Origin: an uncultured Clostridia bacterium
Lineage (GTDB): Bacteria > Bacillota > Clostridia > Christensenellales > Aristaeellaceae
Length of the DNA: 28,632 nt
Reading direction: 5' to 3'
Assembly (NCBI GenBank): GCA_934670175.1
Contig: CAKUOX010000027.1
Coordinates: 1-28,632 of the forward strand
The notes below the pieces were generated by a model that saw only the letters and a program-made list of their open reading frames with translations, ran no database searches and was not told the origin of the DNA. Both the position numbers and the translations under genes were made by a program. Shown here piece after piece: positions 1-7,110 of this stretch (the stretch's first letter is position 1; each line of letters starts with the position of its first letter).

Positions 1-141
1 CCCATACACTTTCTGATCGCGCGCATGGCGGCGCTGCCCGAGAACTTTGACAGCACAATCGACGGCCGCTGCATCGACCGCGTGGCGCGCAGCGAAAAGC
101 AGCGCGACCGAAGCGGCAGGCGAAGGGAGGATGCGCAATGA
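1..141 (+). CDS. C-terminal end of an unidentified protein (5' end outside window)
   Basis: Frame 1 is open from the left edge and ends at a TGA at 139-141, giving the last 46 residues of a protein. The visible tail starts PIHFLIARMAALPENF and ends in a very polar, Arg/Asp-rich stretch (DRVARSEKQRDRSGRR). I recognise no domain in it. Its stop overlaps the ATG of the next gene in an ATGA arrangement, which supports translation in this frame and co-transcription with the NlpC/P60 gene. An overlapping frame that begins at 47 is not credible, because it would run deep into the NlpC/P60 gene. The function cannot be judged from this fragment. Confidence 0.6.
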   Translation, partial: PIHFLIARMAALPENFDSTIDGRCIDRVARSEKQRDRSGRRREDAQ

Positions 142-659
142 AAAAAACGCCCGTGATCTGGCGCGTTCTGCTGGGCACCGTTTTGTGCGCCCTGATCGTA
201 TTTGCCTACGCGCGCCCCTGCTTCAGCCGCGGCGAATGCGCGGCGCTGATCGCCCTGGGACAGCGCGGCAAGCCCTATGTATTTGGCAAGGAGGGCCCCG
301 ACGACTTTGATTGCAGCGGACTCGTGCGCTACTGCTATGCGCCGCTCGGCACGGACGTGATCCACAGCGCCGAATTCATCGGCTACGATGACGGCTATCA
401 GACTGTTGAAAACGTACGCGATCTCAAGGTGGGCGACCTGATCTTCTTTAATACCATCCCCGATCGCGACGAATGCGACCATGTGGGCATCTGGCTGGGC
501 GGAAACTGCTTTGTGCAGGCTTCGTCCAACGAGGCAAGGATCGTTGTTTCCAGCTTCAGCGACAGCTGGGTCGAGACATACTCCTGGGGCAAGCACATTC
601 TTGCGCCCTACGATTGCCCCGTGCTCAATGCGATCGATCACTACCTGCCCCAGCTGTAA
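138..659 (+). CDS. NlpC/P60 family cysteine peptidase, membrane-anchored (cell-wall hydrolase)
   Basis: This 173-residue protein is probably a peptidoglycan endopeptidase acting outside the membrane on stem peptides. Residues 8-26 form one hydrophobic segment after a KK start, fitting a signal anchor or uncleaved signal peptide. The catalytic domain fills residues 33-160. The DCSGLV motif places the nucleophile at Cys59, and DHVGIWLG places the base at His115. The third polar position is Gln127 (in FVQASS), where many relatives have His or Asn. The family pattern VGDLIFF occurs at 98-104. No SH3 or LysM targeting domain is present, so the protein is a minimal enzyme. The start ATG overlaps the stop of the upstream gene, and a GGGAGG ribosome site sits at 125-130. 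A terminator hairpin follows the stop. The family assignment is firm; the exact bond cleaved is unknown. Confidence 0.85.
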   Translation: MKKTPVIWRVLLGTVLCALIVFAYARPCFSRGECAALIALGQRGKPYVFGKEGPDDFDCSGLVRYCYAPLGTDVIHSAEFIGYDDGYQTVENVRDLKVGDLIFFNTIPDRDECDHVGIWLGGNCFVQASSNEARIVVSSFSDSWVETYSWGKHILAPYDCPVLNAIDHYLPQL

Positions 660-670
660 ATTTTGAAACG

Positions 671-734
671 AAGCCGGCAATACCGCGGGCGGCTGTGAAA
701 AGACAGACCGCTTACGGCATTGCCGGTCTTTTTT
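671..734 (+). terminator. Rho-independent terminator after the NlpC/P60 gene
   Basis: The left arm CCGGCAATACCG (674-685) pairs with CGGCATTGCCGG (715-726) with one mismatch, and a T run follows at 729-734. Inside, AGACCG (705-710) can alternatively pair with CGGTCT (724-729) directly before the T run, so two competing folds exist. It lies between convergent genes and could act on both strands, although the T tract on the minus strand is poor. Confidence 0.7.
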
Positions 735-749
735 AAGGGGCATGAATTA

Positions 750-767
750 GCAAAACTGAAGTTTTGC
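750..767. repeat. Short near-perfect inverted repeat between convergent genes
   Basis: GCAAAACTGAAGTTTTGC is a palindrome apart from its central GA and can fold as a 7-bp stem with a TGAA tetraloop. It sits between the terminator of the NlpC/P60 gene and the end of the response-regulator gene. No T run follows on either strand, so it is not a typical terminator. It may be a dispersed repeat or a protein site; the window holds no second copy that I noticed. Confidence 0.4.
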
Positions 768-804
768 GGGTCGGCGGCTCTTGAAAAGAAACGTCGACAA
801 TTCT

Positions 805-1593
805 TTATCTGCGCGCCTTTTCGGCCAAAAGCTCTGCCGCCATGGGGCGCGCCCAGGCGTACTGCTGCATGAATTCGCCGTGGTAGGCGTTGAGTGCCTC
901 GGCCTTGCCGGCCTTGAAATCCATCAGGTCGCAGTCGAACTGCGCCGTATCCAGATACAGCACGCTGCGCTTGCGCCGAAGCACGTCGTCTGCGCCCGCA
1001 GCCTTGAGCGTATCGCTGAGCGCCTTGATCGTCGTGCGATAGCCGAGCCCCTGATCGCCGCTATCCGCCCAGAGCGTTTCCACCATCTCGTGGATCGTTA
1101 CCTCGCCGCCCATGCGGCTGACGCACAGCGCCAGCAGCTCCTTCGCCTTGGAGGACTTGAAGCTGACCAGCTGGCCCTCCACGAACAGATCAAAGTGCCC
1201 GAAGGTGCGGAAACGCACGCGCTTTTTCTGGCGCTCGCTCAACAGCCGCGCGCGCTCCAGCGCGTCCAGAATATCCTCGCGCTCGTAGGGCTTGAACACC
1301 ACGAAGTCCGCGCGGGCGTGAATCGCATCCGCCGAATACTCCGGATGCGCGGTCACGAAGATCACGATCATGCCGGGGCGAAGCTGCCGCAGACGGCGCG
1401 CCAGCTCGATGCCGTTCATCTCCGGCATGTCGATGTCCAGCAGCGCGAAATCTACCGGATTTTCCTGCGCATAGGCGAGCGCGTCCGCAGCGTTATCAAA
1501 AAAGCCAGCCACTTCAAAGCCCGGCATATTGCCGCACTCGATTTTAAACAGATCCAGCGAAAGCGGCTCGTCGTCGACCAGGATTACCTTCAT
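805..1593 (-). CDS. Response regulator: receiver domain plus SARP/OmpR-like winged helix
   Basis: This 262-residue cytoplasmic regulator should be phosphorylated by the kinase encoded just upstream. The receiver domain covers residues 1-115, with the acidic pair Asp7/Asp8, phospho-acceptor Asp53 in LLDIDMPEMNG, Thr81, and Lys101 in the KPY motif. Residues 128-205 resemble the winged-helix DNA-binding domain of SARP/OmpR regulators (FGHFDLFVEG, then SFKSSKAKELLALCV and IHEMVETLW). The C-terminal ~55 residues are too short for a full BTAD domain. LytS-type kinases more often pair with LytTR or AraC output domains, so this output is less usual. Its ATG overlaps the kinase stop (ATGA), and a GGGGAAG ribosome site lies upstream. 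Target genes are unknown; no adjacent transporter or effector operon indicates the signal. Confidence 0.88.
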   Translation of the reverse strand: MKVILVDDEPLSLDLFKIECGNMPGFEVAGFFDNAADALAYAQENPVDFALLDIDMPEMNGIELARRLRQLRPGMIVIFVTAHPEYSADAIHARADFVVFKPYEREDILDALERARLLSERQKKRVRFRTFGHFDLFVEGQLVSFKSSKAKELLALCVSRMGGEVTIHEMVETLWADSGDQGLGYRTTIKALSDTLKAAGADDVLRRKRSVLYLDTAQFDCDLMDFKAGKAEALNAYHGEFMQQYAWARPMAAELLAEKARR

Positions 1594-3341
1594 TTGTTCT
1601 CTTCCCCTTTTTTATGGATCTCCTTGGGCGTATCAAGGCTCACGGTAACGCCGCCCAGATCGTTTTTTTCAAATTTCAGCGGCGCGATGCCGTAGAATTC
1701 CAGGCGCGTATTGACGTTTGCAATGGCCGTGGATTTTTTCTGCTTTTCATGGATCTCCACACCTGCGCCCGCGCCGGGGCCGTTGTCAATGACCTCGATA
1801 TGATAGCCGGCCTGGGTCTCCCTGCATTTCAGCACCACGCGCCCGCCCTCGCGGCGGCGCTGCACGGCGTGAATGACCGCATTCTCCACCAGTGGCTGCA
1901 CCGTCAGCGGCAAAATCTCAAAATCCTCGGTCTCCACATCGAATACCATTTCAAAGCGCTCGCCCAGCTGCGCCTGCTTGATGTCCGTGTATGCGCGAAT
2001 GGAGCGTAGCTCCCGCGAAAACGGCACGGTTTCCTGCATGCGCTCCACACCGTCCACGCGGTAGCGAATGTACTTGGCGAAATCACCGGTCATTTTGTAC
2101 GCCTTGTCCGCATCCATGCGGATCAGCGCGCGGATGGAATCCAGCGTATGGTAGAAGAAATGGCTGGTGATCTGTATCGTGGCGATCTCGCTCTTTGAGA
2201 CCTCCAGCGCCGCTTCAAGGCGTATCTGCTTTGCCTGTGCCACCACCACGGCGCGGATCACGCGATAGACCATAATGTAGATATTGCCAAACAATGCCAG
2301 ATACACCAGCCACGAGATTCTGTCCGTGATATAATAGCGCAGCGCGGTATAGCCCGCCGCCAGCGCCAGCAGGCATACCAGCACGCGGTTCTGCTGCCTG
2401 AATTCCAGTATGAAGGTATCCACGATAACGACGGCGCACAGGTAGCGGGTCGTGCTGATCATCTGCGGCGATTCGAGCACGCCGGCCAGCTGCAGCACAA
2501 GCGCCATCGCCAAGTTTACCAGGCTTATCACATGCAGTCCCAGCGCGATCTTGCGGCTGAGCCCCGTGTGCACGCGGATCAGATAGCGCGTGTACATCAC
2601 CGGACAGAGCATGAACGCGACGTCCTGAATCAGCACATAATTGGAGCCGCCGTACACGTTCATCAATATCGTGGTCTGCTTCGAGGTCAGAAACACCGCC
2701 AGCACCACCATGAACAGGCTCAGCGAATAAAGCCCCGTGTTCCCGATCACATAATAGCGCATGATGACCGCCACGACCGAGAATATGATGCCGATAAAGA
2801 GTATCGCCAGCCCCGCCACGAAATGCGGCATCGTCTTCATCTGCACCAGCCGCTCGATCTCCTCATCCGCGCCGTAGCGGCACTGGGGAATCAGGTTCGC
2901 ATACTGGTCGTACGGCGTGGAAAGCTCTATCCTGAATTCCGCGCCCGCGCTGCCCGCCGGAAGCTGAACGATGTTCCAGCGGCTCGGCGCGCAGGAGGTC
3001 ATATGCTCGTTCTCAGGCCTGGAAAGGCTGTACAGGCAGCGCCCGTTCAGCAGCACCCGAACATCGGCGTAGGACGAATAGAAGGCGACGGACTGCGTGT
3101 GCTCAAACGCCTCCGGCAGGCAGGTCTGCATGACGCTCATCTCGCCCCGGGCGCGCACATCCCGCGACGGCAGCGCATCCACGGCCTGTCCATTCAGCAT
3201 CCAGCCGCTGTCCAGCGTGGCGATGCTGGCGTTGAGGCGGCCGTAGCTCAGCGCGGCGGTGCAGCAGTACACGACCAGCGCCAATGCAATTACGAAGATC
3301 GGCAGCATTTCCCAAATATGCCGCTTCTGCCGCTGCGTCAT
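1590..3341 (-). CDS. Sensor histidine kinase, LytS/YesM-type (HisK_2) with 7TM-like membrane sensor
   Basis: This 583-residue membrane kinase is the likely partner of the regulator at 805-1593. Segment 13-32 is the first membrane helix. Residues 35-170 form an external beta-rich region reminiscent of 7TMR-DISM extracellular domains. A block of about seven hydrophobic segments spans 172-365. The H-box follows with the phospho-acceptor at His394 in TSHFFYHTLDSI, then the N-box LVENAVIHAV (484-493) and the G-box DNGPGAG (519-525). Canonical members of this family read NPHFLFNTLNSI, so Pro, Leu and Asn are replaced here, though the His is kept. A strong ribosome site, GGGAGGTGA, precedes the ATG, and a sigma-A-like promoter lies just upstream. 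The ligand is unknown; the external domain hints at a small extracellular molecule or carbohydrate. Confidence 0.88.
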   Translation of the reverse strand: MTQRQKRHIWEMLPIFVIALALVVYCCTAALSYGRLNASIATLDSGWMLNGQAVDALPSRDVRARGEMSVMQTCLPEAFEHTQSVAFYSSYADVRVLLNGRCLYSLSRPENEHMTSCAPSRWNIVQLPAGSAGAEFRIELSTPYDQYANLIPQCRYGADEEIERLVQMKTMPHFVAGLAILFIGIIFSVVAVIMRYYVIGNTGLYSLSLFMVVLAVFLTSKQTTILMNVYGGSNYVLIQDVAFMLCPVMYTRYLIRVHTGLSRKIALGLHVISLVNLAMALVLQLAGVLESPQMISTTRYLCAVVIVDTFILEFRQQNRVLVCLLALAAGYTALRYYITDRISWLVYLALFGNIYIMVYRVIRAVVVAQAKQIRLEAALEVSKSEIATIQITSHFFYHTLDSIRALIRMDADKAYKMTGDFAKYIRYRVDGVERMQETVPFSRELRSIRAYTDIKQAQLGERFEMVFDVETEDFEILPLTVQPLVENAVIHAVQRRREGGRVVLKCRETQAGYHIEVIDNGPGAGAGVEIHEKQKKSTAIANVNTRLEFYGIAPLKFEKNDLGGVTVSLDTPKEIHKKGEENK

Positions 3342-3367
3342 ACCGCATCACCTCCCTGCTATCTGTT

Positions 3368-3396
3368 ATTCTACCACATGCCCCGTTTTGCTTCAA
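3368..3396 (-). promoter_or_regulatory. Sigma-A-like promoter for the kinase/regulator pair
   Basis: On the minus strand TTGAAG (3396-3391) is followed after exactly 17 bases by TAGAAT (3373-3368). Transcription would start near 3361, leaving a short leader carrying the GGGAGGTGA ribosome site before the ATG at 3341. Confidence 0.55.
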
Positions 3397-3498
3397 GCCG
3401 TTCGCGCATAAACATCACCTGAGTTTAACCGCCGCCGGATAGCAGCCGCCGCGCGTGCGTTATATGATTTTCTTATCAAATTTGAATCGAGATATTAT

Positions 3499-5451
3499 AT
3501 GAGTGAAATGAAGTTTTCCGAGCTTGGGCTCATCCCCGAAATGCAGCGCGTGATCGATGAAATGGGCTTTGACTGCGCCACCGATATTCAGGCCGAGGCG
3601 ATCCCCCGCATCCGCGAGGGGCGCGACATCATCGGCAAATCCCAGACCGGCACAGGCAAGACGCTGGCCTTCGCCATTCCCGCCATTGAAAAAATCGACC
3701 GCAGCGAGGCCGAGACCACCGTACAGGCGTTGATCCTGTGCCCCACGCGCGAGCTGGCGCAGCAGGGCTGCGACGAGATCAAAAAGCTGACGCGCTTCAT
3801 GACCGACATCTGGGTCACGGACGTCTACGGCGGCGCGCCGATGGACCGGCAGATCGCGCGGCTGAGAAAGTGTAATCTGGCTATCGGCACGCCCGGGCGC
3901 GTGATGGATCACATGCGCCGCGGCACGCTGAAGCTGGACAACGTGAAGCTGGTCGTGCTCGACGAGGCGGATGAAATGCTCTCCATGGGCTTCCGCGAGG
4001 ACATTGAGACCATCCTGAAGGATGTGCCCGAGACCCGTCAGACGGTGCTCTTTTCCGCCACGATGCCGCCCGCCATTCTGGAAATCACCGAAACCTACCT
4101 CACCGAGCCGCACATCATCGAGATCAACCGCGAGCAGGTGACGCTTGAGAACATCCGCCAGACCTATATTGACGTGCCGATGGGGCGCAAGCTGGATGCG
4201 CTGAACCTGATTCTGCGCGCCTATGAGCCGCGGCTGTGCATGATCTTCTGCAATACCAAGCTCATGGTCGAGGAGGTAACGCAATACCTGAGCCGCAACG
4301 GCTTTTTGGCGGAGGCGCTGCACGGCGATCTGAACCAGAGCCAGCGCACGCGCGTGATGGATGCCTTCAAATCCGCGCGCATACCGCTGCTGGTTGCGAC
4401 GGATGTGGCGGCGCGCGGCATCGATGTAAACGACATCGACTACGTTATCAATTACGACGTGCCCGGCCACGACGAATACTATGTCCACCGCATCGGCCGA
4501 ACCGGACGTGCGGGCAAGGAAGGCTGCGCCGTGACCATCTGCTCCGGCCGCCGCCAGTATTATATGATTCGCGATCTGGCGCGCATGGCCAAATCAGAGA
4601 TCGCGGAGGCGCCGATCCCGACCGTGGCCGAGATCCGCCAAAAGCAGCGCGCCCGTCAGCGCGAGGCGCTGATGGAGATCATCGAGGGCGGCGTGGACGC
4701 GTCCTACCGTGAAATGGCTGAAGCGCTGATCGAGGCGGGCTGCGATGCGGAGATCATCGCTGCCGCGGCCATGCAGGCGGCATGGAAAAAGGAAGAGCTG
4801 CAGCTGCAGGATATTACCTTCGAACGCCGCAGCGCCGACGGCGGGCAGTATCGCCGCATCGTCATCAGCCTTGGGCGGCGTAACCGCATCGCGCCGAATC
4901 ATGTGGTCAGCGCCGTGGCCGAGAAGGCGAACATCCCCGGCCGCGAGATCGGCAAAATCGAGATATATGACGATCACTGCTTTGTGGGCGTGCCCGCCGC
5001 ACGCGCCGAGCAGATCGTGCGCGCGCTGCGCGGCCTGAAGATTTGCGGCTTCCCCGCCGCCGTGCGGCTGTATCAGGAGAAGAATTCTCCATCTGCCAGA
5101 AATGCGCCGTCTGCGCGCGCTTCTGCCCGTCCCCGCACTGGTTTTCAGAATGAGCGTTCCGCGCAGCCCGAAGGGCGCGAAATGCAGCCGCTCCAGGCCG
5201 CCGTGCGCCGCGGAAAGATCAAGCTGTCCGAGGAAGCCCGTGCACGGCTGCTGGATCCCGACAACCTGAGCCGCTTTGAGATCGCGCCCGAAGCGAGGCC
5301 CGAACAAAAGCGCGAAAAGGCGGACGGGCGCAGGCGTGAAACTTCAGAACGCCGCCGCGACCGCCACGAACCGCAGCGCCGCGCGGGCGAACGAACGCGC
5401 AACGGCAAAAACAACGATCGCGGCTCGCGCCGCCGGGATAAGCGCCGCTGA
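3499..5451 (+). CDS. DEAD-box ATP-dependent RNA helicase, CshA/DeaD type, with DbpA-like RNA-binding domain
   Basis: This 650-residue helicase should remodel structured RNA during ribosome assembly or RNA decay. Motifs run in order: a Q-motif region (FSELGL, TDIQAEAIP), Walker A SQTGTGKT (48-55), PTREL (82-86), TPGR (131-134), DEAD (155-158), SAT (186-188), ARGIDV (305-310) and HRIGRTGR (330-337). Residues 452-525 match a DbpA/CsdA-type RRM fold (RIVISLGRRN, IYDDHCFVGVP). A long Arg/Glu-rich disordered tail (about 530-650) probably adds RNA affinity. No Shine-Dalgarno motif precedes the ATG at 3499; the next in-frame ATG is only nine bases downstream. No terminator is visible after the stop, but a new promoter starts there. 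A cold-shock role is typical of the family but not shown by the sequence. Confidence 0.92.
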   Translation: MSEMKFSELGLIPEMQRVIDEMGFDCATDIQAEAIPRIREGRDIIGKSQTGTGKTLAFAIPAIEKIDRSEAETTVQALILCPTRELAQQGCDEIKKLTRFMTDIWVTDVYGGAPMDRQIARLRKCNLAIGTPGRVMDHMRRGTLKLDNVKLVVLDEADEMLSMGFREDIETILKDVPETRQTVLFSATMPPAILEITETYLTEPHIIEINREQVTLENIRQTYIDVPMGRKLDALNLILRAYEPRLCMIFCNTKLMVEEVTQYLSRNGFLAEALHGDLNQSQRTRVMDAFKSARIPLLVATDVAARGIDVNDIDYVINYDVPGHDEYYVHRIGRTGRAGKEGCAVTICSGRRQYYMIRDLARMAKSEIAEAPIPTVAEIRQKQRARQREALMEIIEGGVDASYREMAEALIEAGCDAEIIAAAAMQAAWKKEELQLQDITFERRSADGGQYRRIVISLGRRNRIAPNHVVSAVAEKANIPGREIGKIEIYDDHCFVGVPAARAEQIVRALRGLKICGFPAAVRLYQEKNSPSARNAPSARASARPRTGFQNERSAQPEGREMQPLQAAVRRGKIKLSEEARARLLDPDNLSRFEIAPEARPEQKREKADGRRRETSERRRDRHEPQRRAGERTRNGKNNDRGSRRRDKRR

Positions 5452-5484
5452 TGAATAGACTCGCGCTCCCGCTAAAAATTTTTC

Positions 5485-5513
5485 TTGCCAATTCACGCAA
5501 AAGCATGTACAAT
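5485..5513 (+). promoter_or_regulatory. Sigma-A-like promoter upstream of frr
   Basis: TTGCCA (5485-5490) and TACAAT (5508-5513) are separated by 17 bases. The site lies in the only AT-rich patch between the helicase and frr, with transcription expected near 5520 and an untranslated leader of about 50 bases. It probably drives frr and, past the hairpin at 6193, part of the downstream cluster. Confidence 0.7.
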
Positions 5514-5569
5514 AGATAGCAGGAAAAAAGCGCTTACGCGCATTACATTTTACTTTGGAGGTTGCATCT

Positions 5570-6127
5570 ATGTATCAGGACAATATCAAGGTTGCCGGCG
5601 AGAAAATGGACAAGACCATTGCCGGTATTCAGAAGGATCTGGAAACTCTGCGCGCCGGTCGCGCCAACCCGAAAATTCTGGACAAGATCACCGTGGATTA
5701 TTACGGAACGCCCACTGCGCTGAACCAGGTCGGCAATATTTCTTCGCCTGAACCGCGCCTGCTGGTTATCGCGCCCTGGGAAGCGAGCATGATCACGCCC
5801 ATCGAAAAGGCCATTCAGAAGAGTGACATCGGCATCAACCCCTCCAACGACGGCAAGGTCATCCGCCTGCTGGTGCCGGAGCTGACCGCCGAGCGCCGCA
5901 AGGATCTGTGCAAGCAGGTGAAAAAGCGCGTTGAGGAAGGCAAGGTCGCCATCCGCAACATTCGCCGCGACGCGATGGAAGCCGTGAAGAAAATGAAGAA
6001 GGATTCCGAAATCACCGAGGACGATCAGAAGACTGCCGAGAAGGAGCTTCAGAAGATCACCGATGCGCACATCGAGCAGATCGACAAGATCGGCGCCGCC
6101 AAGGAAAAGGAGATCATGGAGGTCTGA
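5570..6127 (+). CDS. frr: Ribosome recycling factor
   Basis: With EF-G, this 185-residue protein splits post-termination ribosomes. The sequence is collinear with the family along its whole length: ETLRAGRANP near the N terminus, YYGTPTALNQVG, PWEASMITPIEKAIQKSDIG, GKVIRLLVPELTAERRKDL, and a charged C-terminal helix ending KEIMEV. The start was set at ATG 5570 because GGAGG at 5557-5561 is correctly spaced; an in-frame TTG at 5555 would leave no ribosome site and exceed the family length. In most Firmicutes frr follows pyrH directly. Here it follows an RNA helicase and has its own promoter, so pyrH must lie elsewhere. Confidence 0.97.
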   Translation: MYQDNIKVAGEKMDKTIAGIQKDLETLRAGRANPKILDKITVDYYGTPTALNQVGNISSPEPRLLVIAPWEASMITPIEKAIQKSDIGINPSNDGKVIRLLVPELTAERRKDLCKQVKKRVEEGKVAIRNIRRDAMEAVKKMKKDSEITEDDQKTAEKELQKITDAHIEQIDKIGAAKEKEIMEV

Positions 6128-6192
6128 TAGGGCTTCCTGCCATGCCAGACCGAATACGGTTTCCCGCATCGGAAAATAACCGAACCGCCTCT

Positions 6193-6230
6193 GCGCGGGC
6201 AGCCGCATAATGGCTGCCCGCGCGTGTTTA
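6193..6230 (+). terminator. Strong hairpin between frr and uppS (terminator or attenuator)
   Basis: GCGCGGGCAGCC (6193-6204) and GGCTGCCCGCGC (6212-6223) form a perfect 12-bp stem with a 7-base loop. The tail GTGTTTATATT is only moderately T-rich, so termination may be partial. No convincing promoter lies between this hairpin and uppS, which suggests read-through from frr with reduced flow, or an RNA-processing site. Confidence 0.6.
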
Positions 6231-6260
6231 TATTCATTTATCAGGAGGGAGTTTCAGACC

Positions 6261-7106
6261 ATGTTTGCCGAGAAGCTTTCCGCATTGATCACCAGCATTT
6301 TTCGCGCAAGTCCGAAGTATATCACCGTGGCCGCGCCGATGGCGGGCGGCGTCGCTGAAAAGCAGCTGCCGCCGATGCAGCTGCCGCGCCATGTGGCCAT
6401 TATCATGGATGGCAACGGCCGCTGGGCGACGAACCGCGGGCTCGGGCGCTCTGCCGGACATGCCGCGGGCACCGAGGCGCTGCGCGACATCATCCGCGCC
6501 AGCGACGATTGGGGCATCGAGGTGCTGAGCCTGTATGCGTTTTCCACGGAAAACTGGGCACGCAGCAAGGAGGAGGTCGGCGCGCTGATGGGGCTGCTGC
6601 TGAAGTATTTTGCCTCCGAGATCGACGAGCTGGACGAGAAAAATGTGCGCATACTGATTCTGGGCGATGTGGACGGTCTGCCTGAAGCGCAGCGCAAAGC
6701 CGTGATCAGCGCCATGGAACGCACGCGCGATAACACCGGCCTGCAGCTCAACATTGCGCTCAATTACGGCGGCCACGCCGAACTGACGCGCGCCATGCGG
6801 CGTCTGGGCGAAAAGATCGCGCGCGGCGAAATGAAGCCCGAGGACATCGACGAAGCCGCCGTCGAGGCCGAGCTCTACACCGCCGGCCAGCCGAACGTGG
6901 ATCTGCTGATCCGCACCAGCGGTGAAAAGCGGCTCTCCAATTTCATGCCCTGGCAATTGGCCTACGCGGAAATGGTATTCGATCCGGTGCTCTGGCCGGA
7001 CTTCGATCGCGCGCAATACCTGAAGGATCTGCGTCAATACGCCGCGCGCGACCGCCGTTTTGGCGGCGTGAAGGATGCGGCGCCTACCAAGGAACAGGAG
7101 GATTGA
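6261..7106 (+). CDS. uppS: Isoprenyl transferase (undecaprenyl diphosphate synthase)
   Basis: The enzyme adds isopentenyl units in cis configuration to make the C55 lipid carrier for cell-wall precursors. The 281-residue protein has the catalytic MDGNGRWA motif with Asp50, the LYAFSTENW motif (91-99), and RTSGEKRLSNFMPWQ (218-232) with the diphosphate-binding Arg and Ser. The first ~41 residues before the conserved core are longer than in many homologues and contain an amphipathic stretch (KLSALITSIFRA) that could touch the membrane. The start at 6261 is favoured by AGGAGGGAG at 6243-6251; an upstream in-frame ATG at 6210 falls inside the hairpin. The gene ends four bases before cdsA starts. 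Confidence 0.96.
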   Translation: MFAEKLSALITSIFRASPKYITVAAPMAGGVAEKQLPPMQLPRHVAIIMDGNGRWATNRGLGRSAGHAAGTEALRDIIRASDDWGIEVLSLYAFSTENWARSKEEVGALMGLLLKYFASEIDELDEKNVRILILGDVDGLPEAQRKAVISAMERTRDNTGLQLNIALNYGGHAELTRAMRRLGEKIARGEMKPEDIDEAAVEAELYTAGQPNVDLLIRTSGEKRLSNFMPWQLAYAEMVFDPVLWPDFDRAQYLKDLRQYAARDRRFGGVKDAAPTKEQED

Positions 7107-7110
7107 TCTC

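Noticed and set aside
5555..5569. TTG start for frr 15 bases upstream
   Set aside because: It would overlap the GGAGG site that fits the ATG at 5570, and the resulting protein would exceed the normal family length.
6210..6260. Upstream ATG extending uppS by 17 residues
   Set aside because: It falls inside the hairpin at 6193-6223 and has no ribosome site, whereas 6261 has AGGAGGGAG.
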